Notes under the pieces: generated by a model
Database searches by the model: none
Told to the model about the DNA's origin: nothing
Seen by the model: only the letters and a program-made list of their open reading frames with translations
DNA from: a virus
Strand: one strand, 5' to 3'
Length of the DNA: 64,000 nucleotides
Virus record (IMG/VR): IMGVR_UViG_3300044970_001297
Coordinates: 1-64,000 of that record
In this document: positions 33,716 through 40,940 of the stretch, one piece after another
Layout of the letters: each line of letters begins with the position of its first letter
Position numbering within the stretch: the stretch's first letter is position 1
Program-made: the position numbers and the translations under genes

Positions 33716-35105
33716 ATTTCCGCAAAGGTCGGATGACGAGCCGTGAACCAAGAACCCGCCTATGTTCAGGATCACTTTCTCTGGTCGTGGGTAAAAATGA
33801 TGGAGTTCCCTTGCTCTTTGCGACTTTCGGTTCGTGTGGCAATGTATCGCTTGCCCATATGCGCTTTTCGGGAACATCATGTGCGGGAACTTCCCCCTTC
33901 GCGGTGTGGTGGAAGACTCTACCCTTCATCTTTGGATCCTTGCGGAGCCTGTTCCACACGGATGCGCCACCAGGGCTTTGCAATCCACTGCTCCAAAGGT
34001 TTCCCTTCTTCTTGGCAATGTGCTTGTATGCGAGTGCCGCAAGGGACTTACCGATTTTCTTTCTTGTGTGCAATCCATGAACTTCCGTATGAATGACTTG
34101 ATGCTCGTCTCCATGGGACACCGTGGACACCTCACCCGCGACATGACCAGTCTGATCATGGACGATGTAGTGAGTCTGAACCTTTGGATCGTCCTTGTGT
34201 GTGCTTGTATGGAGTGTGTATCCCTTGGCTACTCTTCCCGATCTCTTCGTGGGATTGCCTGTTCTCTCCACGGTCTTTGCGAAGTTTCTTGCACTGAGCA
34301 ATCCACCTCTCGGCTTTTCAAGGACATTTGCAATCTCAATGTCCTCCCCAATGAAATCAAGGAACGACATGTATCCTTCCTTGACGAGTGCCTTCTTCTT
34401 TGGCTTTGCTACCCGTGCCTGTTGCTTCTGTATCAGGCTAAAGTACTTCGGCTTGTTGATGTGCTTTGGCATGAGTTCATGGGCGAGTTCTGTGTCGCCA
34501 GATGCAACTGCCTTGCGAAGCCTTCCTGCCTTTGCCACGCTCATGTCTCCCTTGCGAAGCCTTGCAAGGACTTCGTGCCTTCGCATATCTCCTTCATGCC
34601 TCTCTGCACCCATCTGATGGAAACTCACCGTTGCCTTGTGAACCTTGCCATCCTTGTCCAATATTCCACCGTACTTCTTCACATGCCCCTCTATTGCGGT
34701 CTTGACACCACCTTTTTTCATCTGATCCGATCCAAGACCGATGGTGATGTGCTTGTGTCCCTGTCTTGCGAGATGCGCCAGTTGATGGAATGGACTCACA
34801 TGTTCCTTTTCGGTTGTGCGAAACTGCATTCCCTTGTGTTCCTTGGCAATGTTCCTGTGACCAGAACGAATGACGGAACGCTTTTGTCCATGCGTCAACG
34901 GATCATCTGCCGATTGCTTCGATGCGGCACCGATGCCATGGTAGAAGTGCGTATGACCCGTCGAGGCAGCATGTGCAGCGGCTTGCCTTGCCATCTCATG
35001 GTGTCCAACGGTGTATGGGCTGTAGGAGCCAGGAAGGAGGAATGCCTTGCCAGATGGCTTGGGCTTGCTTGCTTCATCAATGGGAACTATGTGTATTGTT
35101 TTCAT
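33711..35105 (-). CDS. Internal virion protein: nucleotidyltransferase-like plus GNAT-like
   Basis: A 464-residue protein. The leader MKTIHIVPIDE|AS ends in I-D-E. Residues 25-35 (PGSYSPYTVGH) match the G-x-F-x-P-x-H/T-x-G-H motif of cytidylyl/adenylyl-transferases, and KAGRLRKAVASGDTELA (about 190-206) resembles the C-terminal S-G-T-x-x-R region of that fold. From about residue 260 a second domain starts after another leader-like IGEDIE. LHTRKKIGKSLAALAYKHI and SPGGASVWNRLRKDP place it with the GNAT-like proteins at 36397 and 38742. Start 35105 is chosen because a terminator and a late promoter box lie immediately before it. Confidence 0.65.
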   Translation of the reverse strand: MKTIHIVPIDEASKPKPSGKAFLLPGSYSPYTVGHHEMARQAAAHAASTGHTHFYHGIGAASKQSADDPLTHGQKRSVIRSGHRNIAKEHKGMQFRTTEKEHVSPFHQLAHLARQGHKHITIGLGSDQMKKGGVKTAIEGHVKKYGGILDKDGKVHKATVSFHQMGAERHEGDMRRHEVLARLRKGDMSVAKAGRLRKAVASGDTELAHELMPKHINKPKYFSLIQKQQARVAKPKKKALVKEGYMSFLDFIGEDIEIANVLEKPRGGLLSARNFAKTVERTGNPTKRSGRVAKGYTLHTSTHKDDPKVQTHYIVHDQTGHVAGEVSTVSHGDEHQVIHTEVHGLHTRKKIGKSLAALAYKHIAKKKGNLWSSGLQSPGGASVWNRLRKDPKMKGRVFHHTAKGEVPAHDVPEKRIWASDTLPHEPKVAKSKGTPSFLPTTRESDPEHRRVLGSRLVIRPLRKS

Positions 35106-35109
35106 AATG

Positions 35110-35150
35110 ATATTTAGAAAAAACAAGGTGGGGGATCGTGTCCCCCACCT
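35110..35150 (-). terminator. Rho-independent terminator
   Basis: A perfect 10-bp stem AGGTGGGGGA / TCCCCCACCT with loop of 5, followed on the minus strand by TTGTTTTTTCT. It ends transcripts from the gene at 35222-36028 and isolates the next gene. Confidence 0.88.
35111..35117 (-). promoter_or_regulatory. Late promoter box probably giving a leaderless mRNA
   Basis: CTAAATA on the minus strand ends 6 bases before the ATG at 35105, where a T4 late transcript would begin. No Shine-Dalgarno site fits, and the box overlaps the T-run of the terminator upstream. Confidence 0.5.
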
Positions 35151-35221
35151 GTGCGTCTGACTGGGTTAGTCTTCTTCGTGTTCCGACATATACCACCATT
35201 CGGCAGTATCGAATCCACCTA

Positions 35222-36028
35222 TCAAACCGTCCACGGTTTGATTTCGATTGGTTCCATCTTTGAATGACTTGATCGGTTTGCATTTGACCATGCTTTTGCT
35301 TCCTTGGCAGTCTTGGCAACATGAAGTTCCTTGCTTCTCTGCCAATCATAGACTGTCCAACCTCGTTTGCCTTGCTTTTCAATGGAATGATTTCCCTTCA
35401 CCCATCTGCGATGACCTAGTCCACGGCTATGAATCCACCCATCCTTGGCTTTGCTACCGTATGCTTCTTGAATCTTCTTTCGAACCTTGAATGCGGATGG
35501 TGCTTCATGCGTCGAGGGATCTATGATCGGATCACGGGCATAGTCGCTGTGCTTTCGCGAGTCCTTGGTTCCAAGATCGTCAGACTTGAACTTTCTTCGT
35601 GCGGACTTGCTGAGATTTGCGATTGGGAACTTCACAACATGAATGTTTTCGTAGTCGCGCTCACCAACCTCATGCTTGCGGCGATTGACTGCATGGGCTG
35701 TCTGATCCACCCAATACCCTACGCCATGATGGTTGGTCACGAATGCGTGTCCCTGCGTGTGTTCCTTCTGGCTTGGGTAGTTGGTGCGTCCCTTTGGACT
35801 TCGTGGCTTGAGTCCACCCTTGACGATCTTCGCGGCTCTTGCGGCTGTGGTCGCATGGTAGACATACTTCTGCTTTTCTGAGTTAGGCATCTCATGGAAG
35901 TCATGTGCATACGACCAGTTCTCATTGAGTTCGTTTCCATGTCCATCATGAATGAAGTGCTTTGGATATGCACGGGCAATCATCCTGACTGCCGTTGCCT
36001 CGACTATGAACTCCCTGTAAGTCTTCAT
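35222..36028 (-). CDS. Internal virion protein, possible ADP-ribosyltransferase fold
   Basis: A 268-residue protein. The leader MKTYREFIVE|AT is almost the same as the T4 capsid-targeting sequence MKTYQEFIAE. At about residue 56, YVYHATTAARAAKIVKGGLK resembles the first beta-helix motif of ADP-ribosyltransferases and related NAD-binding toxins (Y-H-x-T ... I...GL). T4 packages the ADP-ribosyltransferase Alt with a similar mechanism to modify host RNA polymerase, so this could be an analogue. The catalytic Glu cannot be assigned with confidence. Confidence 0.55.
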   Translation of the reverse strand: MKTYREFIVEATAVRMIARAYPKHFIHDGHGNELNENWSYAHDFHEMPNSEKQKYVYHATTAARAAKIVKGGLKPRSPKGRTNYPSQKEHTQGHAFVTNHHGVGYWVDQTAHAVNRRKHEVGERDYENIHVVKFPIANLSKSARRKFKSDDLGTKDSRKHSDYARDPIIDPSTHEAPSAFKVRKKIQEAYGSKAKDGWIHSRGLGHRRWVKGNHSIEKQGKRGWTVYDWQRSKELHVAKTAKEAKAWSNANRSSHSKMEPIEIKPWTV

Positions 36029-36031
36029 GTA

Positions 36032-36400
36032 TTATTCCTCGTAGAAGCCTTCGTTGCTTCCGCCATACAACCGAATAAGACGACCAGCGAGTGCATTGGC
36101 TTCGTCCTCGCATGGTGATCCCGTGTCTCCGTCGAGTTCATCACCACATTCATCCTGCATCTGATGGACGAGTTCGTGTGCAATGGAACGGCAGATGTCG
36201 AATGTGGCTCTGTTGCCACTCACAACACGAATGCTCTTGTCTGCTGGACAATACGATGCCGTGGTCATGCCATTCTCACGCACCTGAACCAAACGAACAT
36301 TCGGTGTGTTTGCAAGACCAAGTTCCTGTGCGGCAAAGTCAACGAAGTTTTGAATCGTCTGCTCGTTTGCCTCTGCGATGAAACGATTGAATGACTTCAT
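36032..36400 (-). CDS. Internal virion zinc-metallopeptidase-like protein
   Basis: A 122-residue protein. The leader MKSFNRFIAE|AN ends in I-A-E. The zincin motif is IAHELVHQMQDE (H-E-x-x-H) near residue 79, followed by GSPCEDEANALAGRLIR, where E or D would be the third zinc ligand. Proteins with this pattern are frequent in T4-like marine phages. It may cleave a host protein or the wall during entry. That function is inferred. It overlaps the next gene start by 4 bases (ATGA). Confidence 0.7.
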   Translation of the reverse strand: MKSFNRFIAEANEQTIQNFVDFAAQELGLANTPNVRLVQVRENGMTTASYCPADKSIRVVSGNRATFDICRSIAHELVHQMQDECGDELDGDTGSPCEDEANALAGRLIRLYGGSNEGFYEE

Positions 36401-37083
36401 TTCTTCTTTGCCTTGAGTATGAGTTGAGTTCCAAATGCCCTGGTTGCCTTGGGCGACGAATAATCGTGCATTCGGATTCCCTTGGATGCTGCCTTGCGTC
36501 TGACTCCCCCACTACCAGAAGTCCATATGTCAGCGGGATTCATCTTGGATGCCTGTCCGATGTCCTTTATGTCTCCATCCCCTTTTCTACTAACGACCGC
36601 ACGGACATGCTTCTTGGTCTTGGGATCCTTCATCAGGTGCTGCCATACTGATGCACCACCCATACTCTGTTGAATGCCGCTATGAATGGTATAGCCGTGC
36701 TTTCCATGAAGATGCTTGTATGCTGCCACGGCAAGCGAATGCCCTATCTTCTTCTTCGAATGATGCGGGTGGATGGCTAGAAATCCTACCCGCAAGTGCT
36801 TACTCGTTTCCGGATTATCACTCACATGATCATTTTCTATGTGTCCAACCACTTTCTTGCTTTTATCGTGGGTTATGAAGAAGTCATTACCATTGTGGTT
36901 TCGATGGATAGAATATTCTTTATGAATCTTACCAAGTTTATGCATACGAAGCGAAGGAAGGCTTCGCGCGGCTTCAATATCCGAATGGAACTCATCATGA
37001 ATACCTTTCCAGTCTTTGCGGTTTAATCTACTAATATTTGGTTCTAGTTGTATGTCCTCAAGTAGTTGGCGATAGGTCTTCAT
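36397..37083 (-). CDS. Internal virion protein, GNAT-like
   Basis: A 228-residue protein. The leader is MKTYRQLLEDIQLE|PN, ending in Q-L-E, so the site is slightly different from its neighbours. Residues of about 95-150 (VGHIENDHVSDN, VGFLAIHPHHSKKKIGHSLA, AAYKHLH) match the GNAT acetyltransferase core, with a Q/R-x-x-G-x-G/A-like loop KKKIGHSLA. MGGASVWQHLMKDP follows as in two other proteins of this window. It may acetylate a host target after injection; inferred. It overlaps both neighbours by 4 bases. Confidence 0.6.
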   Translation of the reverse strand: MKTYRQLLEDIQLEPNISRLNRKDWKGIHDEFHSDIEAARSLPSLRMHKLGKIHKEYSIHRNHNGNDFFITHDKSKKVVGHIENDHVSDNPETSKHLRVGFLAIHPHHSKKKIGHSLAVAAYKHLHGKHGYTIHSGIQQSMGGASVWQHLMKDPKTKKHVRAVVSRKGDGDIKDIGQASKMNPADIWTSGSGGVRRKAASKGIRMHDYSSPKATRAFGTQLILKAKKK

Positions 37084-37394
37084 TTATTTCCCTTTGCCAT
37101 GTGGTGTGCAGTATGCATATATGCATTATGAATGGCATCATTCATCGTCTTATGAGTTCCATGTATGGTATTTAGACCAATGTCCTTACCATTCACACGA
37201 ATGTTCCCTGCCTGATATCCCCAACCACCCATGCGACTCCATCCCTTGACCACATGACCGACGATGCCACGATGCGAGAACATGGATGTGGTGTCATTGA
37301 TCTTGCGAATGTTCGCACCATGACCAGATTGCTTGATCTTCACATATCTTTCATTGGAAGATGCTTCAGTGAGAAACTGACTGAATGACTTCAT
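37080..37394 (-). CDS. Small internal virion protein
   Basis: A 104-residue protein. The leader MKSFSQFLTE|AS ends in L-T-E. The body (KIRKINDTTSMFSHRGIVGH) is basic, with many His and Gly residues, and matches no family I know. The start at 37394 gives a GAGGACG site. The gene overlaps the GNAT-like gene by 4 bases and follows the next upstream gene with a 2-base gap. Confidence 0.6.
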   Translation of the reverse strand: MKSFSQFLTEASSNERYVKIKQSGHGANIRKINDTTSMFSHRGIVGHVVKGWSRMGGWGYQAGNIRVNGKDIGLNTIHGTHKTMNDAIHNAYMHTAHHMAKGNK

Positions 37395-37396
37395 GT

Positions 37397-38737
37397 TCAA
37401 TCGTCCTCGTAATCGTCCTTCTCGTTCTTGTGTTCCTTCTCAATGTCACGAAGGACATTCTTTGGAACTGCCATGCCAATCCTCTTGTGGCGACGGGCAA
37501 CCAAACGGGCAATCATGCTCTTGGTCGATTCTCTCTTTTCCTCTTCCTTTTCCTCTTCTTCGGATATCGAATTTGGAGTATTGGAAAGGTAGTCTTTCAC
37601 CGAAGAAATGTAATCTGCTGATTTCGTGATCTTGGACTGAACCCATCCCTCAAGTTGGGAATCAGACTTGAGCATCGACATGATGTCGTTGGCATTTGCA
37701 ATGATGGACTTGAGTTCACCCATTGCCATTCCACCCTCATCATCGACTTCCTTCTGCTCATGAAGATTGCCGTGGTATGTGTGGAAAGACATCTGAATGG
37801 CATTGGAACCTTCCGCATGTGAACCCATCAGTTTAGGAACATTATGCTTTTGAAGAATACCCTGAATGCTTTGATGAAGTTTCGCTGAATTCTTCGCCCC
37901 GATTCCCCCGATTCCCTTAGCATGTCCACCAGTACGGGCAAGTATCTTGCCGTGCTTTGCCTTGAGTTCACGGATTGCACCCTTTGGAAGATCATACAAC
38001 CAATCTTCCATGGATGCCTTCACTGCACCTTCATATACTGGTATTGGATTCTTCCTACCCTTACCGACGAACTTCTTCAACCCATCAGCATCTCGCTTGT
38101 GCTTGTTGCTATAGGTGAGCATGAGAAGTTCAGGAACTGCGGGAATGGCATACTGTGCATACTTGGGGGCTTCCGTCATTGGAAACAAACGCCCAGTCTT
38201 GCCAGCGCGTGATGCGGCACGGGAACGCATTCCAACCTCGCGATAGTACCTTTGTCTGCCCTCTGGACTCAAGCCACGAAGTCTCTTCTGTAGTTTGCCA
38301 GAGAAACTCTTGATCTCACCCTTGGTGTACTTGTCGTATGGATCCTGTCCTGGTGGAAGTATGGGCTTTGCTCTCCCCGAACGACCACGATTTGGATCAT
38401 TGGTCGAGACTGCTTCCTTGAGTGGAATGCCTGTCCTTGCGGAGAAGTCTCCAAGTGCGCGGTCGAGTTTCTTTCCATACCGCTTGGCATTGCTGCTCAT
38501 CTTCTTGCCCCAACGCTCCCTTGCGGCTTCATAGTCCTTGAGGCTTCCGCTACCCTCTCTCCAGTTGCGGGATGCATGTGCAAGTTTTCTTGCTGCCTTC
38601 CTTGGCATCCCCTTGAGGTTCTGTCCGACATCGGGAACGGCTTCGCTGATGTCCTTCGCGGGAACAAAGATGGATGTATCCTTGGCTCTACCCTGAGGTG
38701 TGATTGAGTTTAGGTGGTTTAGGAATTGGTTGCTCAT
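37397..38737 (-). CDS. Internal virion protein with long shared leader
   Basis: A 446-residue protein. The leader MSNQFLNHLNSITPQGRAKD, TSIFVPAKDISE|AV ends in I-S-E and is nearly copied in the 82-residue protein at 32195. A second site IPLKE|AV lies near residue 112. The C-terminal part has LKSDSQLEGWVQSKITKSAD and YISSVKDYLSNT, a motif I know from T4-like marine phages near the end of large putative capsid proteins. An acidic segment EEEEKEEEKRE and a basic tail follow. The start at 38737 is chosen because the leader begins there. Confidence 0.6.
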   Translation of the reverse strand: MSNQFLNHLNSITPQGRAKDTSIFVPAKDISEAVPDVGQNLKGMPRKAARKLAHASRNWREGSGSLKDYEAARERWGKKMSSNAKRYGKKLDRALGDFSARTGIPLKEAVSTNDPNRGRSGRAKPILPPGQDPYDKYTKGEIKSFSGKLQKRLRGLSPEGRQRYYREVGMRSRAASRAGKTGRLFPMTEAPKYAQYAIPAVPELLMLTYSNKHKRDADGLKKFVGKGRKNPIPVYEGAVKASMEDWLYDLPKGAIRELKAKHGKILARTGGHAKGIGGIGAKNSAKLHQSIQGILQKHNVPKLMGSHAEGSNAIQMSFHTYHGNLHEQKEVDDEGGMAMGELKSIIANANDIMSMLKSDSQLEGWVQSKITKSADYISSVKDYLSNTPNSISEEEEKEEEKRESTKSMIARLVARRHKRIGMAVPKNVLRDIEKEHKNEKDDYEDD

Positions 38738-38741
38738 GTCT

Positions 38742-39323
38742 CTATGCCTTTGCTGTTGTTTTCCTTGGGTGCAAGTACAGGTGGTGCTTGTATCCTGTCC
38801 TTCGACCATATGCCAGTTTCTCATGCTGTTCGGGATCGTATTGCTGCATCTTGGGCTTCTTGCCCCATTGCTCCTCTGCAAACTTCACCCTCTTCTTTGC
38901 CGCGAGTTGCCGCCAGATGTGGCGACCACCCTTTGTCTGTGCGTCATCGCTTCTTATCGTGTGTCCCGTCTTGTCTGCCAACATCATGTATGTCTTTGCC
39001 ATCAGCCCTCGCACCAATGCCTTCTTTCCCCTGTGGCTTGGATGCAAGGAAGGACCACGCGGGATGATTTGCTTCTTGTGCTTGTTGTATGGAACATGAC
39101 CAACCGATTCGCCATTGTGCATGATGTGGACTATTCCATAACCACTCTTGGCCCCTCGGTGTCGTATCTCGTATGGACCGACCTTGCCCATGCGCTTGGT
39201 TCCATGAGCAGACTCTGGATAATGCTTAGAATCCCCGTAGTCAAGGACGGGTTCTTCGTTCAATAGACCAAGTTCACGAAGTGCTGCCTCTGCCAAGATC
39301 TTTCGTGCTTCTGTGTATCTCAT
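38742..39323 (-). CDS. Internal virion protein, GNAT-like
   Basis: A 193-residue protein. The leader MRYTEARKILAE|AALRELG ends in L-A-E and is shared with the protein at 39405-39701. The middle (SVGHVPYNKHKKQIIPRGPS, LHPSHRGKKALVRGLMAKTY) has a GNAT-like core, and KGGRHIWRQLAAKKRVKF matches the GG-x-x-(V/I)W-x-x-L motif of its two paralogues. Internal head location and injection are inferred from the leader. Confidence 0.6.
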   Translation of the reverse strand: MRYTEARKILAEAALRELGLLNEEPVLDYGDSKHYPESAHGTKRMGKVGPYEIRHRGAKSGYGIVHIMHNGESVGHVPYNKHKKQIIPRGPSLHPSHRGKKALVRGLMAKTYMMLADKTGHTIRSDDAQTKGGRHIWRQLAAKKRVKFAEEQWGKKPKMQQYDPEQHEKLAYGRRTGYKHHLYLHPRKTTAKA

Positions 39324-39356
39324 TGTCCTAGTTCCCTTAAAGTGTTGAAAGTGAAA

Positions 39357-39386
39357 GTTCCATTTGATGTTCCCACCAAATGGAAC
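39357..39386 (-). terminator. Possible terminator hairpin
   Basis: A perfect 10-bp inverted repeat GTTCCATTTG / CAAATGGAAC with a 10-base loop lies between two internal-protein genes. The following minus-strand sequence is only moderately T-rich. Confidence 0.4.
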
Positions 39387-39404
39387 GGTGAGTTTCTTCT
39401 TTTC

Positions 39405-39701
39405 TTAGTTCTTTGGTTTGAGAACCCTTTTCGTCTCTTGACCAGCAACATTGATGTTCCTGTATGCCACACCCTTTCGCAACTTCACCTTCTTGCCACC
39501 CTTGCCAATGAGGTTGGGTGATGCTCGCTCCCTATCGTCTCGCATCAATTCGCGATCAGCGTTCTGACGCCTTGCAAATGCGGTGTTGATTGCCCTGCGG
39601 TTCTCTAAATCTCGTCCTGGTGTGGTATAGTCTTCATCCAATAGACCAAGTTCAAGAAGTGCTGCCTCTGCCAAGATCTGTCGTGCTTCTGAGTATCTCA
39701 T
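39405..39701 (-). CDS. Small basic internal virion protein
   Basis: A 98-residue protein. The first 22 residues (MRYSEARQILAEAALLELGL) are the same cassette as at 39323, with L-A-E and L-D-E sites. The body (RRAINTAFARRQNADRELMR, IGKGGKKVKLRKGVAYRNIN) is basic and suited to DNA binding. The reuse of the leader on unrelated bodies shows that it acts as a targeting tag. Confidence 0.6.
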   Translation of the reverse strand: MRYSEARQILAEAALLELGLLDEDYTTPGRDLENRRAINTAFARRQNADRELMRDDRERASPNLIGKGGKKVKLRKGVAYRNINVAGQETKRVLKPKN

Positions 39702-39796
39702 TTTTCCATCTCCTTATGAAAGTTTAGGTAGTTGATGTGGGTTTATAGGTTTACAAATACCTTTATATGTAGAAAAAATATGGGTTGACCGTGAAA

Positions 39797-40087
39797 TCAG
39801 CCATTACCCCATACGGTGCCACGACGAGATGCGGCTTGGTCGAGGTTCTCTCTGAATCGTTTGGGAACGCCCTTGGAGACCTTCTTCATGACCTCTTTGA
39901 AATCTGCACCGGGGGTCAGGTTCATATCCACTGCTGCTGCGGGTGATCCGATCCAATCCCTTTGAATGGATTCAGAGACACCACAATGGGGACATGGATG
40001 GGAGCATGGGGTATCACGATTCGAAATGGATTGGAAAAGTTCGAATGAGTGATCGCAACGGGAACATCGGTAGTCATAGGTTGGCAT
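39797..40087 (-). CDS. FmdB-type zinc ribbon protein
   Basis: A 96-residue protein. The N-terminus MPTYDYRCSRCDHSFELFQS with CPHCG about 20 residues later is the FmdB/CxxC zinc ribbon, widespread in bacteria and in T4-like cyanophages as a putative regulator. The C-terminal half is helical. It has an AGGAGG site 12 bases from the ATG. DNA binding is inferred from the family. Confidence 0.8.
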   Translation of the reverse strand: MPTYDYRCSRCDHSFELFQSISNRDTPCSHPCPHCGVSESIQRDWIGSPAAAVDMNLTPGADFKEVMKKVSKGVPKRFRENLDQAASRRGTVWGNG

Positions 40088-40113
40088 GATGAAAAAATCC
40101 TCCTGTCAGGTAT

Positions 40114-40569
40114 CTATTTCGATTCCTGACGGAGGTATGCGATGTATGCACGGGATCTTTTACGAATGGCAGAATGATTGACGGGTAGGTGCCACTCTCG
40201 TATGAGTCTGAGGGAATCCCGTTCGGTGTGTTCCTCTAGGGTGACATAGGATTCCCCTTCGATGGATTCGCCGTCATGGAGTTTCTTCCAAATCGAATCC
40301 CCGTTCTTCCATTGAAGGAAATGGCAATACTCATGTATGAGATTCGTCAGAACATTGATGGGTTTTCTATTACCCGTTCCTACTCTGATGATGCCCCATT
40401 GGGATCCTCTCGGTTCTTCGAAGTACCCCGCTGCGGAGTGTACATTGTTGAACCTGACGGATCTACCCTTGGAGAACTTGAGATGCACTCTATGAGTTTG
40501 GAGGTCGTGACGAATGAACTTTAGGAAGTTCTTCGCTTCGGGGCTTGAGTTGCTGAGTGTACGAATCAT
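40114..40569 (-). CDS. Zincin-like metalloprotease (HEYCH)
   Basis: A 151-residue protein. The motif LIHEYCHFLQW (H-E-x-x-H) near residue 79 is followed by LEEHTERDSLRLIREW, which carries the third ligand region typical of ImmA/IrrE-like zincins. There is no leader or signal peptide, so it probably acts in the cytoplasm. The target is unknown. Family members often cleave repressors or host regulators. Confidence 0.7.
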   Translation of the reverse strand: MIRTLSNSSPEAKNFLKFIRHDLQTHRVHLKFSKGRSVRFNNVHSAAGYFEEPRGSQWGIIRVGTGNRKPINVLTNLIHEYCHFLQWKNGDSIWKKLHDGESIEGESYVTLEEHTERDSLRLIREWHLPVNHSAIRKRSRAYIAYLRQESK

Positions 40570-40602
40570 GGCGTATTCCTCATCTCATTTCCCCTCCTAG
40601 TT

Positions 40603-40920
40603 CTATCTAGGAATCTTTGCCCATTCCTCTTCGTACTTCCATCCATCCGAAAGGAAGAGTCGCCACATCACCCTTGCCTGTTCCAGATTCCATCTGGTGC
40701 TTAGACCAGTGGTCACCATGCGGTTTCCTAGAAGTCGGACTTGCTTCGGCCCATCGTATGAATAGCCATCTTCGTACTTCGTATACGCGGCCATCATGAT
40801 GAGAGGGGTTTCGTAATCCTTGTTTTCGATGATCAGGAAGAGCAGCCCCTGATCCCCCTTGGTGAGCCAGTGGGATTCGATTGCCTGTTCGTCTTCGGTG
40901 AGGTGGGTTGCGATGGTCAT
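40603..40920 (-). CDS. Hypothetical protein
   Basis: A 105-residue protein with a mixed alpha/beta pattern (MTIATHLTEDEQAIESHWLT, RMVTTGLSTRWNLEQARVMW). The stretch RWNLEQARVMWRLFLSDGWK is a helix typical of small phage proteins of unknown role. It has an AAAGGAGG site. It lies directly downstream of the CobT-like gene. Confidence 0.6.
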   Translation of the reverse strand: MTIATHLTEDEQAIESHWLTKGDQGLLFLIIENKDYETPLIMMAAYTKYEDGYSYDGPKQVRLLGNRMVTTGLSTRWNLEQARVMWRLFLSDGWKYEEEWAKIPR

Positions 40921-40940
40921 TGTGGGTTTCCTCCTTTGGT

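Noticed and set aside
33834-35117. Plus-strand frame of 427 codons opposite the nucleotidyltransferase/GNAT-like gene
   Set aside because: Very rich in Cys and Leu as expected for the reverse complement of a Lys/His-rich gene; the minus frame has the leader and motifs.
35166-35240. Short minus-strand frame ending in GGFDTAEWWYMSEHEED
   Set aside because: Looks protein-like, but there is no ATG or clear ribosome-binding site; a GTG start would lie within the end of the next gene.
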